Positions 34,145-42,914 of a stretch of 64,000 bases of DNA are shown here, piece by piece. The stretch spans positions 1 through 64,000 of the forward strand of contig CAVIJT010000013.1 in the NCBI GenBank assembly GCA_963643465.1, given 5' to 3'. The notes beneath the pieces were generated by a model that was not told the origin of the DNA, did no database searches, and saw only the letters and a list, made by a program, of their open reading frames with translations. Origin of the DNA: CAG-411 sp963643465 (GTDB lineage: Bacteria; Bacillota; Clostridia; Lachnospirales; Lachnospiraceae). Every line of letters starts with the position of its first letter. The first letter of the stretch is position 1. The translations under genes and the position numbers were made by a program.

Positions 34145-35536
34145 CTATTTCACGCGCTCAAGCACGTCCTCAATACTACCGGCATTTAAGAAATAACTCT
34201 CTGGAATATCATCATGCTTACCTTCTAAGATTTCTTTAAAGCTTCGAATAGTTTCTGAAAGTGGTACATACTTACCAGACATACCAGTAAACTGCTCTGC
34301 AACGAAAAATGGCTGAGACAAGAATTTCTGAATTTTTCTGGCACGGTTTACAAGTACCTTTTCATCCTCTGACAACTCATCCATACCAAGCATGGCAATA
34401 ATATCCTGAAGTTCTTTGTATCTCTGTAAAATTTCCTGTACTCCACGAGCTACCTGATAATGCTCCTCACCTACAATACGTGGGTCAAGAATACGAGATG
34501 TGGATTCCAATGGGTCCACAGCAGGATAAATACCAAGTTCTACAATAGAACGTGAAAGTACCGTTGTTGCATCCAAATGGGCAAATGTTGTAGCTGGAGC
34601 AGGGTCCGTCAAGTCATCCGCTGGCACATATACAGCCTGTACGGAAGTAATGGAACCATTCTTTGTAGAAGTAATACGTTCCTGCAAAGCACCCATCTCT
34701 GTCTGAAGTGTTGGCTGATAACCTACGGCTGATGGCATACGTCCCAAAAGCGCAGACACCTCAGAACCAGCCTGTGTGAAACGGAAAATATTATCAATAA
34801 ACAATAATACATCCTTTCCTGCCTCATCACGGAAGTTCTCTGCAATGGTAAGTCCTGTAAGACCTACACGCATACGGGCTCCAGGTGGCTCATTCATCTG
34901 ACCAAACACCATGGTTGTTTTATCTATAACACCAGATTCTGTCATTTCATAATAAAGGTCATTACCCTCACGGGTACGCTCACCAACTCCAGTAAATACA
35001 GAATATCCACCATGCTCAGTAGCAATATTGGTGATAAGCTCCTGAATAAGTACGGTCTTACCTACTCCGGCACCACCAAACAATCCAATTTTACCACCCT
35101 TTTGGTATGGACAAAGAAGGTCAACAACCTTAATACCAGTTTCCAAAATCTCAGTAGAGGTTGACTGCTCTTCAAAAGCAGGTGCCTTTCTGTGAATTGG
35201 TCTATATTCTACACCTTCCGGTGCAGGTTTTTCATCAATTGGATCACCAAGTACGTTAAACATACGTCCCAGTGTTTTTTCTCCAACTGGTACAGAAATC
35301 GGTGCTCCAGTAGCAACAGCTTCAGTACCACGAACCAAACCATCTGTTGGTCCCATGGCGATACATCTTACAATGTCATCTCCCAAATGCTGTGCTACCT
35401 CAACGACAAGTTTACCGCCGTCTTTGGTTTTAATATTGATTGCGTCATTAATCTCTGGAAGATTTCCTTCCGCAAATTTAATATCCAATACCGCACCGAT
35501 AATCTGAGTGACTTTTCCAACATTCTGTTCTGCCAT
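34145..35536 (-). CDS. atpD: ATP synthase F1 beta subunit
   Basis: This 463-residue catalytic subunit has the P-loop GGAGVGKT near 152, the catalytic-glutamate segment GERTREGNDLYYEM, the ALLGRMPSAVGYQPTL signature and the C-terminal DELSEDEK lever that contacts gamma. The length is normal. The ATG at 35536 has GTGAGG upstream. It lies 31 bases after atpG and 11 before atpC. Confidence 0.99.
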   Translation of the reverse strand: MAEQNVGKVTQIIGAVLDIKFAEGNLPEINDAINIKTKDGGKLVVEVAQHLGDDIVRCIAMGPTDGLVRGTEAVATGAPISVPVGEKTLGRMFNVLGDPIDEKPAPEGVEYRPIHRKAPAFEEQSTSTEILETGIKVVDLLCPYQKGGKIGLFGGAGVGKTVLIQELITNIATEHGGYSVFTGVGERTREGNDLYYEMTESGVIDKTTMVFGQMNEPPGARMRVGLTGLTIAENFRDEAGKDVLLFIDNIFRFTQAGSEVSALLGRMPSAVGYQPTLQTEMGALQERITSTKNGSITSVQAVYVPADDLTDPAPATTFAHLDATTVLSRSIVELGIYPAVDPLESTSRILDPRIVGEEHYQVARGVQEILQRYKELQDIIAMLGMDELSEDEKVLVNRARKIQKFLSQPFFVAEQFTGMSGKYVPLSETIRSFKEILEGKHDDIPESYFLNAGSIEDVLERVK

Positions 35537-35567
35537 AATCTAATCCTCACTCTCCTATCGCGCTGTC

Positions 35568-36431
35568 CTATTCTATTGCAGATGCACCTGCAACAATCTC
35601 GGTCAACTCCTGTGTAATGCTTGCCTGTCTTGCACGGTTGTACTTCAATGAAAGATCGGCAATCATTTCCTCTGCATTGTTTGACGCAGAGTCCATAGCC
35701 TGCATTCTTGCTCCATTCTCGCTGGCAATCGCCTCGCAAAGAGCGCCATAGATCAAACTATTTACATACTTTGGAATAATCTCTCCCAAAGCCTCCTCTG
35801 CCTCCGGTTCATAATTCATTATTACAAGATCATCCGCAGAATTTCCTTTTTTGTCTTTTTTATCTACGGCTACTGGTAATAACTGCATTAAAGTTGGAAT
35901 CTGTGTAATGGTGTTTTTAAAAATCGTATAAGCAATATAGATTTCTCCTACTTCCTGATTGGAAAAGGCTTCCAATACCGCTCGTCCAATATCCGCTGCA
36001 TCTGAAAAGATTGGTCCATTCATCACATCTGAATAATCTGCTACGATTTCATAACCATTACGACGAAGTGCGTCCCTTCCTTTTCTTCCTACTGCATAAA
36101 CCAACACATCTTCCTTTACAAAATCACCTTGGGTAAGCAGCTTAACTACATTGTTGTTGTAACCACCTGCCAATCCTCGATTGGAAGTTACCACAATTAC
36201 TGCTTTCTTTTTGCTGTTTCCCGCTTGTAAATATGGATGATTTATATTATCTGATTTTTCAAGAATAGAGGTTACTGCATCATACATAAGCTGAAAGTAT
36301 GGCTTTGACGCTTCCACCTTTCCTTTTGCCTTCTGCAACTTCGCAGTTGACACCACCTTCATAGCTGCGGTAATCTGTCCCGTACTTTCAATGGTGGCTT
36401 TTCTTCGCTTAATCTCTCTCATAGAGGCCAT
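35568..36431 (-). CDS. atpG: ATP synthase F1 gamma subunit
   Basis: This 287-residue rotor shaft subunit has the conserved N-terminal coil (MREIKRRKATIESTGQITAA, then MKVVSTAKLQKAK) and the C-terminal coil (YNRARQASITQELTEIVAGA). These helices turn inside the alpha3beta3 ring. The start at 36431 (MASMREIK) has GAGGGGGTG upstream. It lies between atpA and atpD as usual. Confidence 0.98.
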   Translation of the reverse strand: MASMREIKRRKATIESTGQITAAMKVVSTAKLQKAKGKVEASKPYFQLMYDAVTSILEKSDNINHPYLQAGNSKKKAVIVVTSNRGLAGGYNNNVVKLLTQGDFVKEDVLVYAVGRKGRDALRRNGYEIVADYSDVMNGPIFSDAADIGRAVLEAFSNQEVGEIYIAYTIFKNTITQIPTLMQLLPVAVDKKDKKGNSADDLVIMNYEPEAEEALGEIIPKYVNSLIYGALCEAIASENGARMQAMDSASNNAEEMIADLSLKYNRARQASITQELTEIVAGASAIE

Positions 36432-36445
36432 AATCTACACCCCCT

Positions 36446-37957
36446 CTATTCTTTTGCAAATTCTTTTTTGTATTCTTCAATGGCTTTCACCAAAAGTTTC
36501 TCCGCATCTTCTGTAAGCACTTTTTCTTCCTTGATACTCTTTGGAAGTTCTGGATATTTGGTATCGATATACTCAAATAATCCTGACTCAAAGTTCAAAA
36601 CATCCTCCACTGCAATATCAAGCAAATACTTTTTCGTTGCAGCATAAATAATAATAACCTGATATTCTACTGGCATCGGCTTATATTGAGGTTGTTTTAA
36701 CATTTCCTGAATTCGCTCACCTTGTGCCAATTTCTCCTTAGTATCTGCATCAAGATCTGATCCAAACTGCGCAAAAGATGCAAGCTCACGGAACTGTGCA
36801 AGCTCTGTACGAATTGGTCCAGCAATCTTCTTCATGGCTTTAATCTGCGCCGAACCACCTACTCGCGAAACAGATAAACCAGCGTTAATAGCAGGGCGGA
36901 AACCGGAATTAAACATCTCTGTCTCCAAATAAATCTGTCCATCTGTAATAGAAATTACATTTGTAGGAATATATGCAGATACGTCGCCTGCCTGAGTCTC
37001 AATAATAGGAAGGGCAGTTAAAGAACCACCACCTAATTTATCTGACAAACGAGCTGCTCTTTCCAATAATCTGGAATGCAAATAGAATACATCACCTGGA
37101 TAAGCCTCACGTCCTGGTGGTCTTTTCAGCAACAAGGAAAGTGTACGGTAAGCAGTCGCATGTTTTGATAAATCATCATAGATAATCAATACATCCTCAC
37201 CATTTTCCATCCACTCTTCACCAATAGCACAACCTGAATATGGTGCAATATACTGAAGTGGTGCTAATTCACTGGCAGTAGCTGCAACTATGGTTGTATA
37301 ATCCATAGCACCATACTCTTCCAATGTTTTTACAATACTTGCTACCGTAGACGCTTTCTGTCCAATGGCAACATAAATACACTTCACATTCTGTCCCTTT
37401 TGGTTGATGATTGTATCAATGGCGATAGCTGTCTTACCAGTCTGTCTATCTCCGATAATAAGCTCACGCTGTCCTCTTCCGATTGGAACCATGGAATCAA
37501 TCGCCTTAATACCAGTCTGAAGAGGGGTATCTACAGATTTTCTGGAAATAACACCGGATGCTACTCTTTCAATCTGACGATACTTTTTGCTCTCAATTGG
37601 TCCTTTTCCATCAATCGCCTGTCCAAGTGCATTGACTACTCGACCAAGCATCACATCACCAACGGGTACCTCAACTACTCTACCAGTAGTCTTTACCGTA
37701 TCTCCCTCGTTAATATTCTTACTATCACCAAGTAAAACGGCACCTACATTATCTTCTTCCAGGTTAAGAACCATACCATAGATCTCATTTGGGAATTCCA
37801 ACAACTCACCGGACATGGCATTTTCCAATCCGTGAATACGGGCAATACCATCGGCAACCTGAATTACTGTTCCCACATCTGAGACTTCTAATTTTGTACT
37901 ATAATTCTTAATCTGTTCTTTAATCACTGAACTGATCTCTTCTGGTCTCAAATTCAT
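36446..37957 (-). CDS. atpA: ATP synthase F1 alpha subunit
   Basis: This 503-residue non-catalytic nucleotide-binding subunit has the P-loop GDRQTGKT near 170, the GRQGELIIG-type segment (here RGQRELIIGDR), and the signature PIIETQAGDVSAYIPTNVIS followed by SVSRVGGSAQ. The length is normal. The ATG at 37957 is preceded by GAAGGTG. It lies 26 bases after atpH. Confidence 0.99.
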   Translation of the reverse strand: MNLRPEEISSVIKEQIKNYSTKLEVSDVGTVIQVADGIARIHGLENAMSGELLEFPNEIYGMVLNLEEDNVGAVLLGDSKNINEGDTVKTTGRVVEVPVGDVMLGRVVNALGQAIDGKGPIESKKYRQIERVASGVISRKSVDTPLQTGIKAIDSMVPIGRGQRELIIGDRQTGKTAIAIDTIINQKGQNVKCIYVAIGQKASTVASIVKTLEEYGAMDYTTIVAATASELAPLQYIAPYSGCAIGEEWMENGEDVLIIYDDLSKHATAYRTLSLLLKRPPGREAYPGDVFYLHSRLLERAARLSDKLGGGSLTALPIIETQAGDVSAYIPTNVISITDGQIYLETEMFNSGFRPAINAGLSVSRVGGSAQIKAMKKIAGPIRTELAQFRELASFAQFGSDLDADTKEKLAQGERIQEMLKQPQYKPMPVEYQVIIIYAATKKYLLDIAVEDVLNFESGLFEYIDTKYPELPKSIKEEKVLTEDAEKLLVKAIEEYKKEFAKE

Positions 37958-37983
37958 GATATGTTTGCACCTTCTTTCCTCTC

Positions 37984-38532
37984 TTAATTTAGCTGTATAT
38001 TGGCAAGTTCTTTCGCCATAAGATTAATTCTTGTGCGAATGCTGCTATCTACAACTCTATCTCCCACACGGATAATCAAACCTCCAATGATTGCCTTATC
38101 CACGTGAAAATTCATTTCATAATTTACATAATCTGTTGTTTCCAACAGTTTTGTTTTAATCTGGTTCTTCTGCTCTTCTGACAATGGAACCGCCGAAGTG
38201 ACTTCTGCCACTCCCATCTTTTTATTTTCTCTCACCTGTTCCAGAAAATACGTTAAAATTCCCTGTATCTCATTATGGCGGTCTTTTTCTACCACCAATA
38301 CAAGAAATCCTACCATTGTGTCAGACACCTGTCCTTTAAAAATCTTTTCCACAACGGCCACTTTTTCTTCCTTCACAATCTTTGGATGGTTTAGCAGTTT
38401 CAAAAGCTCCGGATTCTCGGACAGTGCATCCATGATTGCTCTAGCTTCCTGTGCCAGTTCATCTAAAGACTGTTCTTCGATTCCAAGGTCAAACAACGCT
38501 TCTCCATAAGTTTTAGAAACTAACTTTGCCAT
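37984..38532 (-). CDS. atpH: ATP synthase F1 delta subunit
   Basis: This 182-residue peripheral-stalk subunit begins SKTYGEALFDLG, the usual helical N-domain that caps the alpha ring. It ends with the conserved IGGLIIRVGDRVVDSSIRTR block. The ATG at 38532 overlaps the end of atpF by 13 bases, indicating coupled translation. Confidence 0.97.
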   Translation of the reverse strand: MAKLVSKTYGEALFDLGIEEQSLDELAQEARAIMDALSENPELLKLLNHPKIVKEEKVAVVEKIFKGQVSDTMVGFLVLVVEKDRHNEIQGILTYFLEQVRENKKMGVAEVTSAVPLSEEQKNQIKTKLLETTDYVNYEMNFHVDKAIIGGLIIRVGDRVVDSSIRTRINLMAKELANIQLN

Positions 38533-39095
38533 GTGCTATCACCCATCTCTTTTAACGTTTCCTCAATCAGTGAATCCTGCTGCTGTGTACTGATGGAGGT
38601 CTGTACGATCTTACCAGCCATAGCAGAAGCAATTGTGATCATTTCCTGTTTCACTTCGTCCTTCACTTTATTCTTTTCCAATGCAATCTCTTTGTCTGCG
38701 CGAACACGAATACGGTGTGCCTCTGCCTTTGCTTCCTCTACGATTTCTCGCTCCTGAAGCAAAGCCTTCTTACGAGTCTCACTTAAAATTCCTTCTGCTT
38801 CTTTATTCACGTCTTTTAATTTGTTTTCATATTCCTCTTTGATACGAATACTATCATCCTTCGCCTTCTGGGCATCTTCTAAATCTGCCTCTACTTTTTC
38901 CTGGCGAGTCTCTAAAAGTGTTCTTACCGGATTAAACAAGAATTTTGACATAAATAAAAACAGAACAAACACTGCAAGGGCTGTAATTGCTGCATCCACT
39001 AAGAGCTGCATATCCAATCCGAAAATACGGCTATAAGTTTCCTCTCCAACATCTGCTGCAAGAAGAACGTTTGTCCATAATCTTAATCCACTCAC
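38520..39095 (-). CDS. atpF: ATP synthase F0 b subunit
   Basis: This 191-residue stator subunit has one N-terminal membrane helix (about 30-50, LLVDAAITALAVFVLFLFMS) followed by a long charged coiled coil (FNPVRTLLETRQEKVEADLE onward) that reaches to delta. The start codon is GTG at 39095, with AAAGGAGG seven bases upstream. It lies 99 bases after atpE and overlaps atpH. Confidence 0.97.
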   Translation of the reverse strand: MSGLRLWTNVLLAADVGEETYSRIFGLDMQLLVDAAITALAVFVLFLFMSKFLFNPVRTLLETRQEKVEADLEDAQKAKDDSIRIKEEYENKLKDVNKEAEGILSETRKKALLQEREIVEEAKAEAHRIRVRADKEIALEKNKVKDEVKQEMITIASAMAGKIVQTSISTQQQDSLIEETLKEMGDSTWQS

Positions 39096-39194
39096 TGTAC
39101 GGCCTCCTTTCCCACTTTATTTTGTCTCAATCGGTATCTGTTCATAAACATGCGCTTATGCTTCTATACAATACCTAAACAACTACAAATCTTC

Positions 39195-39464
39195 TTATAG
39201 CTTTCCAATAAGTGGGTTAGCGAATAATAGAATTAACGCAACAACCAAACCGTACAAACCAGTTGTCTCCGCAACCGCCTGTCCTAAAAGCATAGTTGAC
39301 ATAATAGTTCCCTTTGCACCTGGGTTACGTCCAACTGCTGCCGCACCCTGTCCGGCTGCGTTACCCTGTCCAATACCAGGACCAATACCGGCGATCATTG
39401 CTAAACCTGCTCCAATTGCAGAACCTCCTAATACTAAACCGCGTGCTAACATTTCTGTATCCAT
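39195..39464 (-). CDS. atpE: ATP synthase F0 c subunit, Na+-type signature
   Basis: This 89-residue two-helix proteolipid forms the rotor ring. Helix 1 has AGIGPGIGQGNAAGQG with Gln33. Helix 2 has LGQAVAETTGLYGL with the ion-binding Glu66, Thr67 and Tyr71. The Gln-Glu-Ser/Thr-Tyr set is the signature known from Na+-coupled rings of Ilyobacter tartaricus and Acetobacterium, so Na+ coupling is predicted. The ATG at 39464 has AGGAGG upstream. It lies between atpB and atpF, with 60- and 99-base spacers. Confidence 0.98.
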   Translation of the reverse strand: MDTEMLARGLVLGGSAIGAGLAMIAGIGPGIGQGNAAGQGAAAVGRNPGAKGTIMSTMLLGQAVAETTGLYGLVVALILLFANPLIGKL

Positions 39465-39524
39465 AATAAAATCCTCCTAATCTTTCCTATAGCACTCTGT
39501 GCTACACTATCTTTCTTTTTGTTA

Positions 39525-40289
39525 CTAATCTTCCTCTCCAATTGCGTCCGCCACAAATACCATTGTCAGCATACAGAATACAAATGTCTGAATTGCTCCA
39601 GAGAACAAATCCAAATACGCATGTAATACTGCAGGCCAAGCCAAAGTAAGGAACCAAGGAATCAAACCATATAGTAATCCCAACATAATTGTTCCTGACA
39701 AAATATTACCAAACAAACGCAATGACATCGAAACTGGTGTTGCCAAATCTCCAATAATGTTCATTGGGAAGAAGAAGAAAATTGGCTCAAACCAACCCTT
39801 CACTTTAGCCAGTTTCTGATACTTAAATCCATTGTACTGGATCATGACAAAGGTGATCAATGCCAGTGGCAATGTAACACCATAGTCAGACGTTGGCGAC
39901 CGAAGTCCCATCAAGCCGGATATGTTTGACAAAAGAATAAAACATGCAAGTGTCCCAATATAATTGGCGAACTTTGGTCCATGCTTTTTACCCATATTCG
40001 AAATTACCAGATTGTCCAATGCCTGTACTAACATTTCCAAAATGTTTACAAACATTCCCGGTTTTTCGTAAGGATTCGCCTTTTTCACTGCACGATTTGC
40101 CACAATAGCAAATATAATCAGTGTCAAACATACGATGAACAGGGATATATGGGTAGTTGTAATATACAAATCCTGCCCGAACAATTGATATTTTAAATAT
40201 CCTTGTGTTCCCAGATCATCTCCGATGTCCGCCCGAATAAAATTCGTTGCAGGCAGCCCCTTTGCAAAATAAGAGATTTCCCCATTCAA
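39525..40289 (-). CDS. atpB: ATP synthase F0 a subunit
   Basis: This 254-residue membrane stator subunit forms the ion half-channels against the c ring. The conserved arginine lies in the SMSLRLFGNILSG helix, and the last helices end in LDLFSGAIQTFVFCMLTMVF. It has five to six membrane helices. The reading frame appears to start at TTG 40289, with AGGAGG 7-8 bases upstream. An out-of-frame ATG (40293) sits between the ribosome site and this TTG. It lies 33 bases after atpI. Confidence 0.96.
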   Translation of the reverse strand: MNGEISYFAKGLPATNFIRADIGDDLGTQGYLKYQLFGQDLYITTTHISLFIVCLTLIIFAIVANRAVKKANPYEKPGMFVNILEMLVQALDNLVISNMGKKHGPKFANYIGTLACFILLSNISGLMGLRSPTSDYGVTLPLALITFVMIQYNGFKYQKLAKVKGWFEPIFFFFPMNIIGDLATPVSMSLRLFGNILSGTIMLGLLYGLIPWFLTLAWPAVLHAYLDLFSGAIQTFVFCMLTMVFVADAIGEED

Positions 40290-40322
40290 ACATGCTCCCT
40301 CCTTTACATCTTTATTGTATTC

Positions 40323-40709
40323 CTAAGCGTTTTTTTCGCTTTGGTGTATGAAAAATGGCTGTATATAAGCAGATACTTTCAAAGCAAACATTCCCACTAT
40401 TACTCCGCAGGGATGTATCCACTCTTTCATTGCTAATCCTACTACTACAACCATAATCATAATCAGCATACGGATTACCGCCTGACCGGACTCGCGCTTT
40501 GCCGCACCTACTTCGTCCATATCCAGGCTTTTTTGTAAACTATTGTACAGATGAATGGCAACGATACTTGCGCCAATGGAACTCCAAAATACTCCAAGAG
40601 CAAATGCAATTTTGTCTTGAAAAAAGAATGCGCCAACCAGACTAACTACTGCCGCATAAATAAAATTCCCTATAACCAGCCAAAACAATGTCTGTTTTTC
40701 ACTTCTCAT
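40323..40709 (-). CDS. atpI: ATP synthase subunit I-like membrane protein
   Basis: This 128-residue protein has four hydrophobic helices (LFWLVIGNFIYAAVVSLVGA, ALGVFWSSIGASIVAIHL, VIRMLIMIMVVVVGLAMKEW and VIVGMFALKVSAYI). It fits the AtpI family, thought to help c-ring assembly or Mg2+ supply. The start is placed at the ATG at 40709, which has ACAGGAG 9 bases upstream. An in-frame ATG at 40727 overlaps the previous stop (ATGA) and is the alternative. Confidence 0.85.
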   Translation of the reverse strand: MRSEKQTLFWLVIGNFIYAAVVSLVGAFFFQDKIAFALGVFWSSIGASIVAIHLYNSLQKSLDMDEVGAAKRESGQAVIRMLIMIMVVVVGLAMKEWIHPCGVIVGMFALKVSAYIQPFFIHQSEKNA

Positions 40710-40723
40710 CTCTTCAACTCCTG

Positions 40724-41026
40724 TCATTTACTTTTGTCTTTACCTTGTCGCTTCTCTCGCTCTCTCTTCATACTGTCAAAGTATTCTTGCTGTGCATTCT
40801 CCCGTTCTAAATCTTTTGCATAAAATCCACGAACCAAATAATAAAAATTCCGAAAAGCTGCCAATACTCCAAGTCCCATCATCACTAAAAACCAAATGGT
40901 GGTCTGAAACTTTTCGTTAAGCCAGAAACCAATGCAACCACATATAAGCAACGGTGATAACATGGTAATAGTCACTTGCCAAAACATGACTAACGCCTTG
41001 ACAACGTTGTTGCGTTCTTTCTTCAA
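40724..41026 (-). CDS. AtpZ/AtpI-family small membrane protein
   Basis: This protein of about 100 residues has two membrane helices (FWQVTITMLSPLLICGCIGF and TIWFLVMMGLGVLAAFRNFY) and a charged C-terminus. The position at the head of the atp operon and the hairpin topology match the AtpZ family, implicated with AtpI in c-ring assembly. No ATG is available. TTG at 41026 has GGAGAGG upstream and is preferred over GTG at 41044, which has no ribosome site. Confidence 0.8.
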   Translation of the reverse strand: MKKERNNVVKALVMFWQVTITMLSPLLICGCIGFWLNEKFQTTIWFLVMMGLGVLAAFRNFYYLVRGFYAKDLERENAQQEYFDSMKREREKRQGKDKSK

Positions 41027-41127
41027 GCCTATCTTCCTCTCCACTATAACTTATCCATGATATAGGCAAAAAGATATTTTGACCCATATCTTACTATTTA
41101 TGCACAATTACAAATACACACAATTTA

Positions 41128-41155
41128 ATTATACTACTTTTTAGAAAATTGTCCA
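41128..41155 (-). promoter_or_regulatory. Promoter of the ATP synthase operon
   Basis: TGGACA (41150-41155) and a perfect TATAAT (41128-41133) are separated by 16 bases, about 100 bases before the first gene. Confidence 0.65.
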
Positions 41156-41270
41156 TAAAAAGAAATTTTGCTGTCGAAATTTTAATAATTCTGTAATATT
41201 TCTCCATAAATTGGAATATTCTTTTCTCCATTCACACTTTGGTATTTCTATTTTGCATTTCATCAATTTG

Positions 41271-41279
41271 TGATATACT
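41271..41279 (+). promoter_or_regulatory. Extended -10 promoter of the DUF402 gene
   Basis: TG-A-TATACT lies about 84 bases before the start at 41363. TTGCAT at 41253-41258 may act as a weak -35 with a 15-base spacer. Confidence 0.5.
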
Positions 41280-41362
41280 ATATTTTATCAATTTGTTTCA
41301 CAATTGATTTTTTAACCGCTCACAAGGCGGTTCCTATCTTATTTTTTTTGGAGGGATTACTT

Positions 41363-41854
41363 ATGACAAGCACAAAACCCATTTTATATAGAAAACGTTT
41401 CATTCCCGATGAAATCATTCATCTAAAAGACGATGTTATTTTACATTTGGACTCTTCTGTTATTATTACCAAATGGAACTCATTAAAACCAAGAAAAGAT
41501 ATTTCTACTGGTATTTCTGCATATTTTATGGAAGATGGCTTTAAAGTCAGCAAAGTATTTGACAAACATCACAAACTGGTCTATTGGTATTGCGATATTA
41601 TTGAGACATCCTACGATCCAGTACAGAATTCTTATTCTTTTTTAGATTTACTGGCAGATGTACTTGTATACCCAGATGGGTCCGTACACGTAGTAGATTT
41701 AGATGAGATTGCTGATGCGTTGGAGAACAAGCGCATTGATAAATCTATAGCATGTAAAGCACTTCGCCTTTGTAATCATTTGTTAGATATTATCTATTCA
41801 GGAAAGTTCAAGAAATATCAAAATATCGTCAACAAATATGAAAATCAACAATAA
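41363..41854 (+). CDS. DUF402 domain protein (FomD-like)
   Basis: This 163-residue cytoplasmic protein matches DUF402. The conserved core is YWYCDIIETSYDPVQNSYSF, followed by LLADVLVYPDGSVHVVDLDE with its acidic metal-binding-type residues. Relatives include FomD and the B. subtilis YgaC/YjjG group, with nucleotide phosphate-hydrolase activity; the substrate here is unknown. The ATG at 41363 has GGAGGG upstream, so the longer frame from 41270 is rejected. It is the only plus-strand gene between the atp operon and rpiB. Confidence 0.85.
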   Translation: MTSTKPILYRKRFIPDEIIHLKDDVILHLDSSVIITKWNSLKPRKDISTGISAYFMEDGFKVSKVFDKHHKLVYWYCDIIETSYDPVQNSYSFLDLLADVLVYPDGSVHVVDLDEIADALENKRIDKSIACKALRLCNHLLDIIYSGKFKKYQNIVNKYENQQ

Positions 41855-41875
41855 GATTAAAAGTTTCGCAAAAGA

Positions 41876-41900
41876 AAAAAAGGGGGCAATCCCCCTTTTG
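41876..41900. terminator. Bidirectional terminator between DUF402 gene and rpiB
   Basis: AAAAGGGGG pairs with CCCCCTTTT around a CAAT loop. TTTTTTCTTTT follows on the minus strand. Confidence 0.8.
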
Positions 41901-41926
41901 CTTTCTAAAAATATTCTTATCACATA

Positions 41927-42355
41927 CTAATCTTCAATCTGCGCAATTCTTCGAATATGTCTTTCATCATTAGAAAATGGTGTGTGCAAGAACGTATCTA
42001 CAATTTTCACAGCAAGTCCCGGCCCGATGACTCTTGCACCCATAGCTACAATATTGGCATCATTATGCTCTCTGGTTGCCTGTGCGCTGAAACAATCATG
42101 GCAAAGTGCCGCACGAATTCCTTTTACCTTATTGGCTGCAATAGAAATTCCAATACCGGTTCCACAAATAAGGATTCCCTTCTCTGCTTCTCCATCCGCT
42201 ACTGCATGTGCTACTTTTTTTGCATATTCTGGATAATCTACGGAATTGGTATCATAACACCCATAATCTTTGTACTCCAATTTCTGTTCCTCTAAGTATT
42301 TGATAATTTCCTGTTTTAATTCATAACCACCATGGTCGCATCCAATTGCTATCAT
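41927..42355 (-). CDS. rpiB: Ribose-5-phosphate isomerase B
   Basis: This 142-residue RpiB/LacA/LacB-type isomerase interconverts ribose 5-phosphate and ribulose 5-phosphate. It has the N-terminal GCDHGGYELK motif, VDYPEYAKKVA, the catalytic-loop GILICGTGIGISIAANK and CHDCFSAQATREHNDANI. The ATG at 42355 has AAGGAGA upstream. It is third in a likely operon with sua5 and the YwlE-like gene, the same neighbourhood as ywlC-ywlE-ywlF in Bacillus. Confidence 0.97.
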   Translation of the reverse strand: MIAIGCDHGGYELKQEIIKYLEEQKLEYKDYGCYDTNSVDYPEYAKKVAHAVADGEAEKGILICGTGIGISIAANKVKGIRAALCHDCFSAQATREHNDANIVAMGARVIGPGLAVKIVDTFLHTPFSNDERHIRRIAQIED

Positions 42356-42404
42356 TGTAAATCTCCTTTCGTTTATCAGAATGCCTACAAATCAGGCATG
42401 TCCA

Positions 42405-42890
42405 TTACTCCACAGAAGCCTCTGTGTCCTGTAATCCATACATTTTCTTTAATTTTATCACAATTTTTTTTATAACGCGAGACATTGTAGCAAAACATTC
42501 CTCATATTCCACTAAAGTCCCACCATATGGGTCCATCATATCGTTTTCTTCTTCAATAAAACCAAGCATTGTATACACACTGCCTATTCCTAAAAAATCT
42601 CTTGCAATTTTTTCTTTTTGGGCAACCGTCATAGTAAGCACAAGGGTATCTTCATCCACATCTTCCACATCAAGCATTTTAGCTGTCCGTTCTTCCTCTA
42701 ATGAAAGTCCATGATTAATCAGAACCACCTGAGTCTTAGGATTTACCGGTTCTGGAAATAAAACCACCATGCCTCTTGATTCAATGACTACTTCTTCATC
42801 TGTCACCATGCTCTTACATATCTTCTCCGCCATAAGGCTGGTAGCCGTATTATCTTCGCATACAAAAAGTATTTTTTTATATCTTCTCAT
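42405..42890 (-). CDS. YwlE/low-molecular-weight phosphatase-like protein lacking the catalytic Arg
   Basis: This 161-residue protein has the low-molecular-weight tyrosine phosphatase fold. ILFVCEDNTATSLMAEK aligns with the active-site loop VCxGNxCRSPMAE, and DPYGG aligns with the general-acid loop near the C-terminus. The nucleophile Cys11 is kept, but Gly13 is Asp, Cys16 is Ala and the essential P-loop arginine is Thr17. The protein is therefore expected to be inactive as a phosphatase. Its place between sua5 and rpiB is that of the protein-arginine phosphatase YwlE in Bacillus. The ATG at 42890 has GGAGGG upstream; the frame also has a GTG at 42902. Confidence 0.8.
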   Translation of the reverse strand: MRRYKKILFVCEDNTATSLMAEKICKSMVTDEEVVIESRGMVVLFPEPVNPKTQVVLINHGLSLEEERTAKMLDVEDVDEDTLVLTMTVAQKEKIARDFLGIGSVYTMLGFIEEENDMMDPYGGTLVEYEECFATMSRVIKKIVIKLKKMYGLQDTEASVE

Positions 42891-42914
42891 AAATCCCTCC
42901 ACATTAGCAACAGG

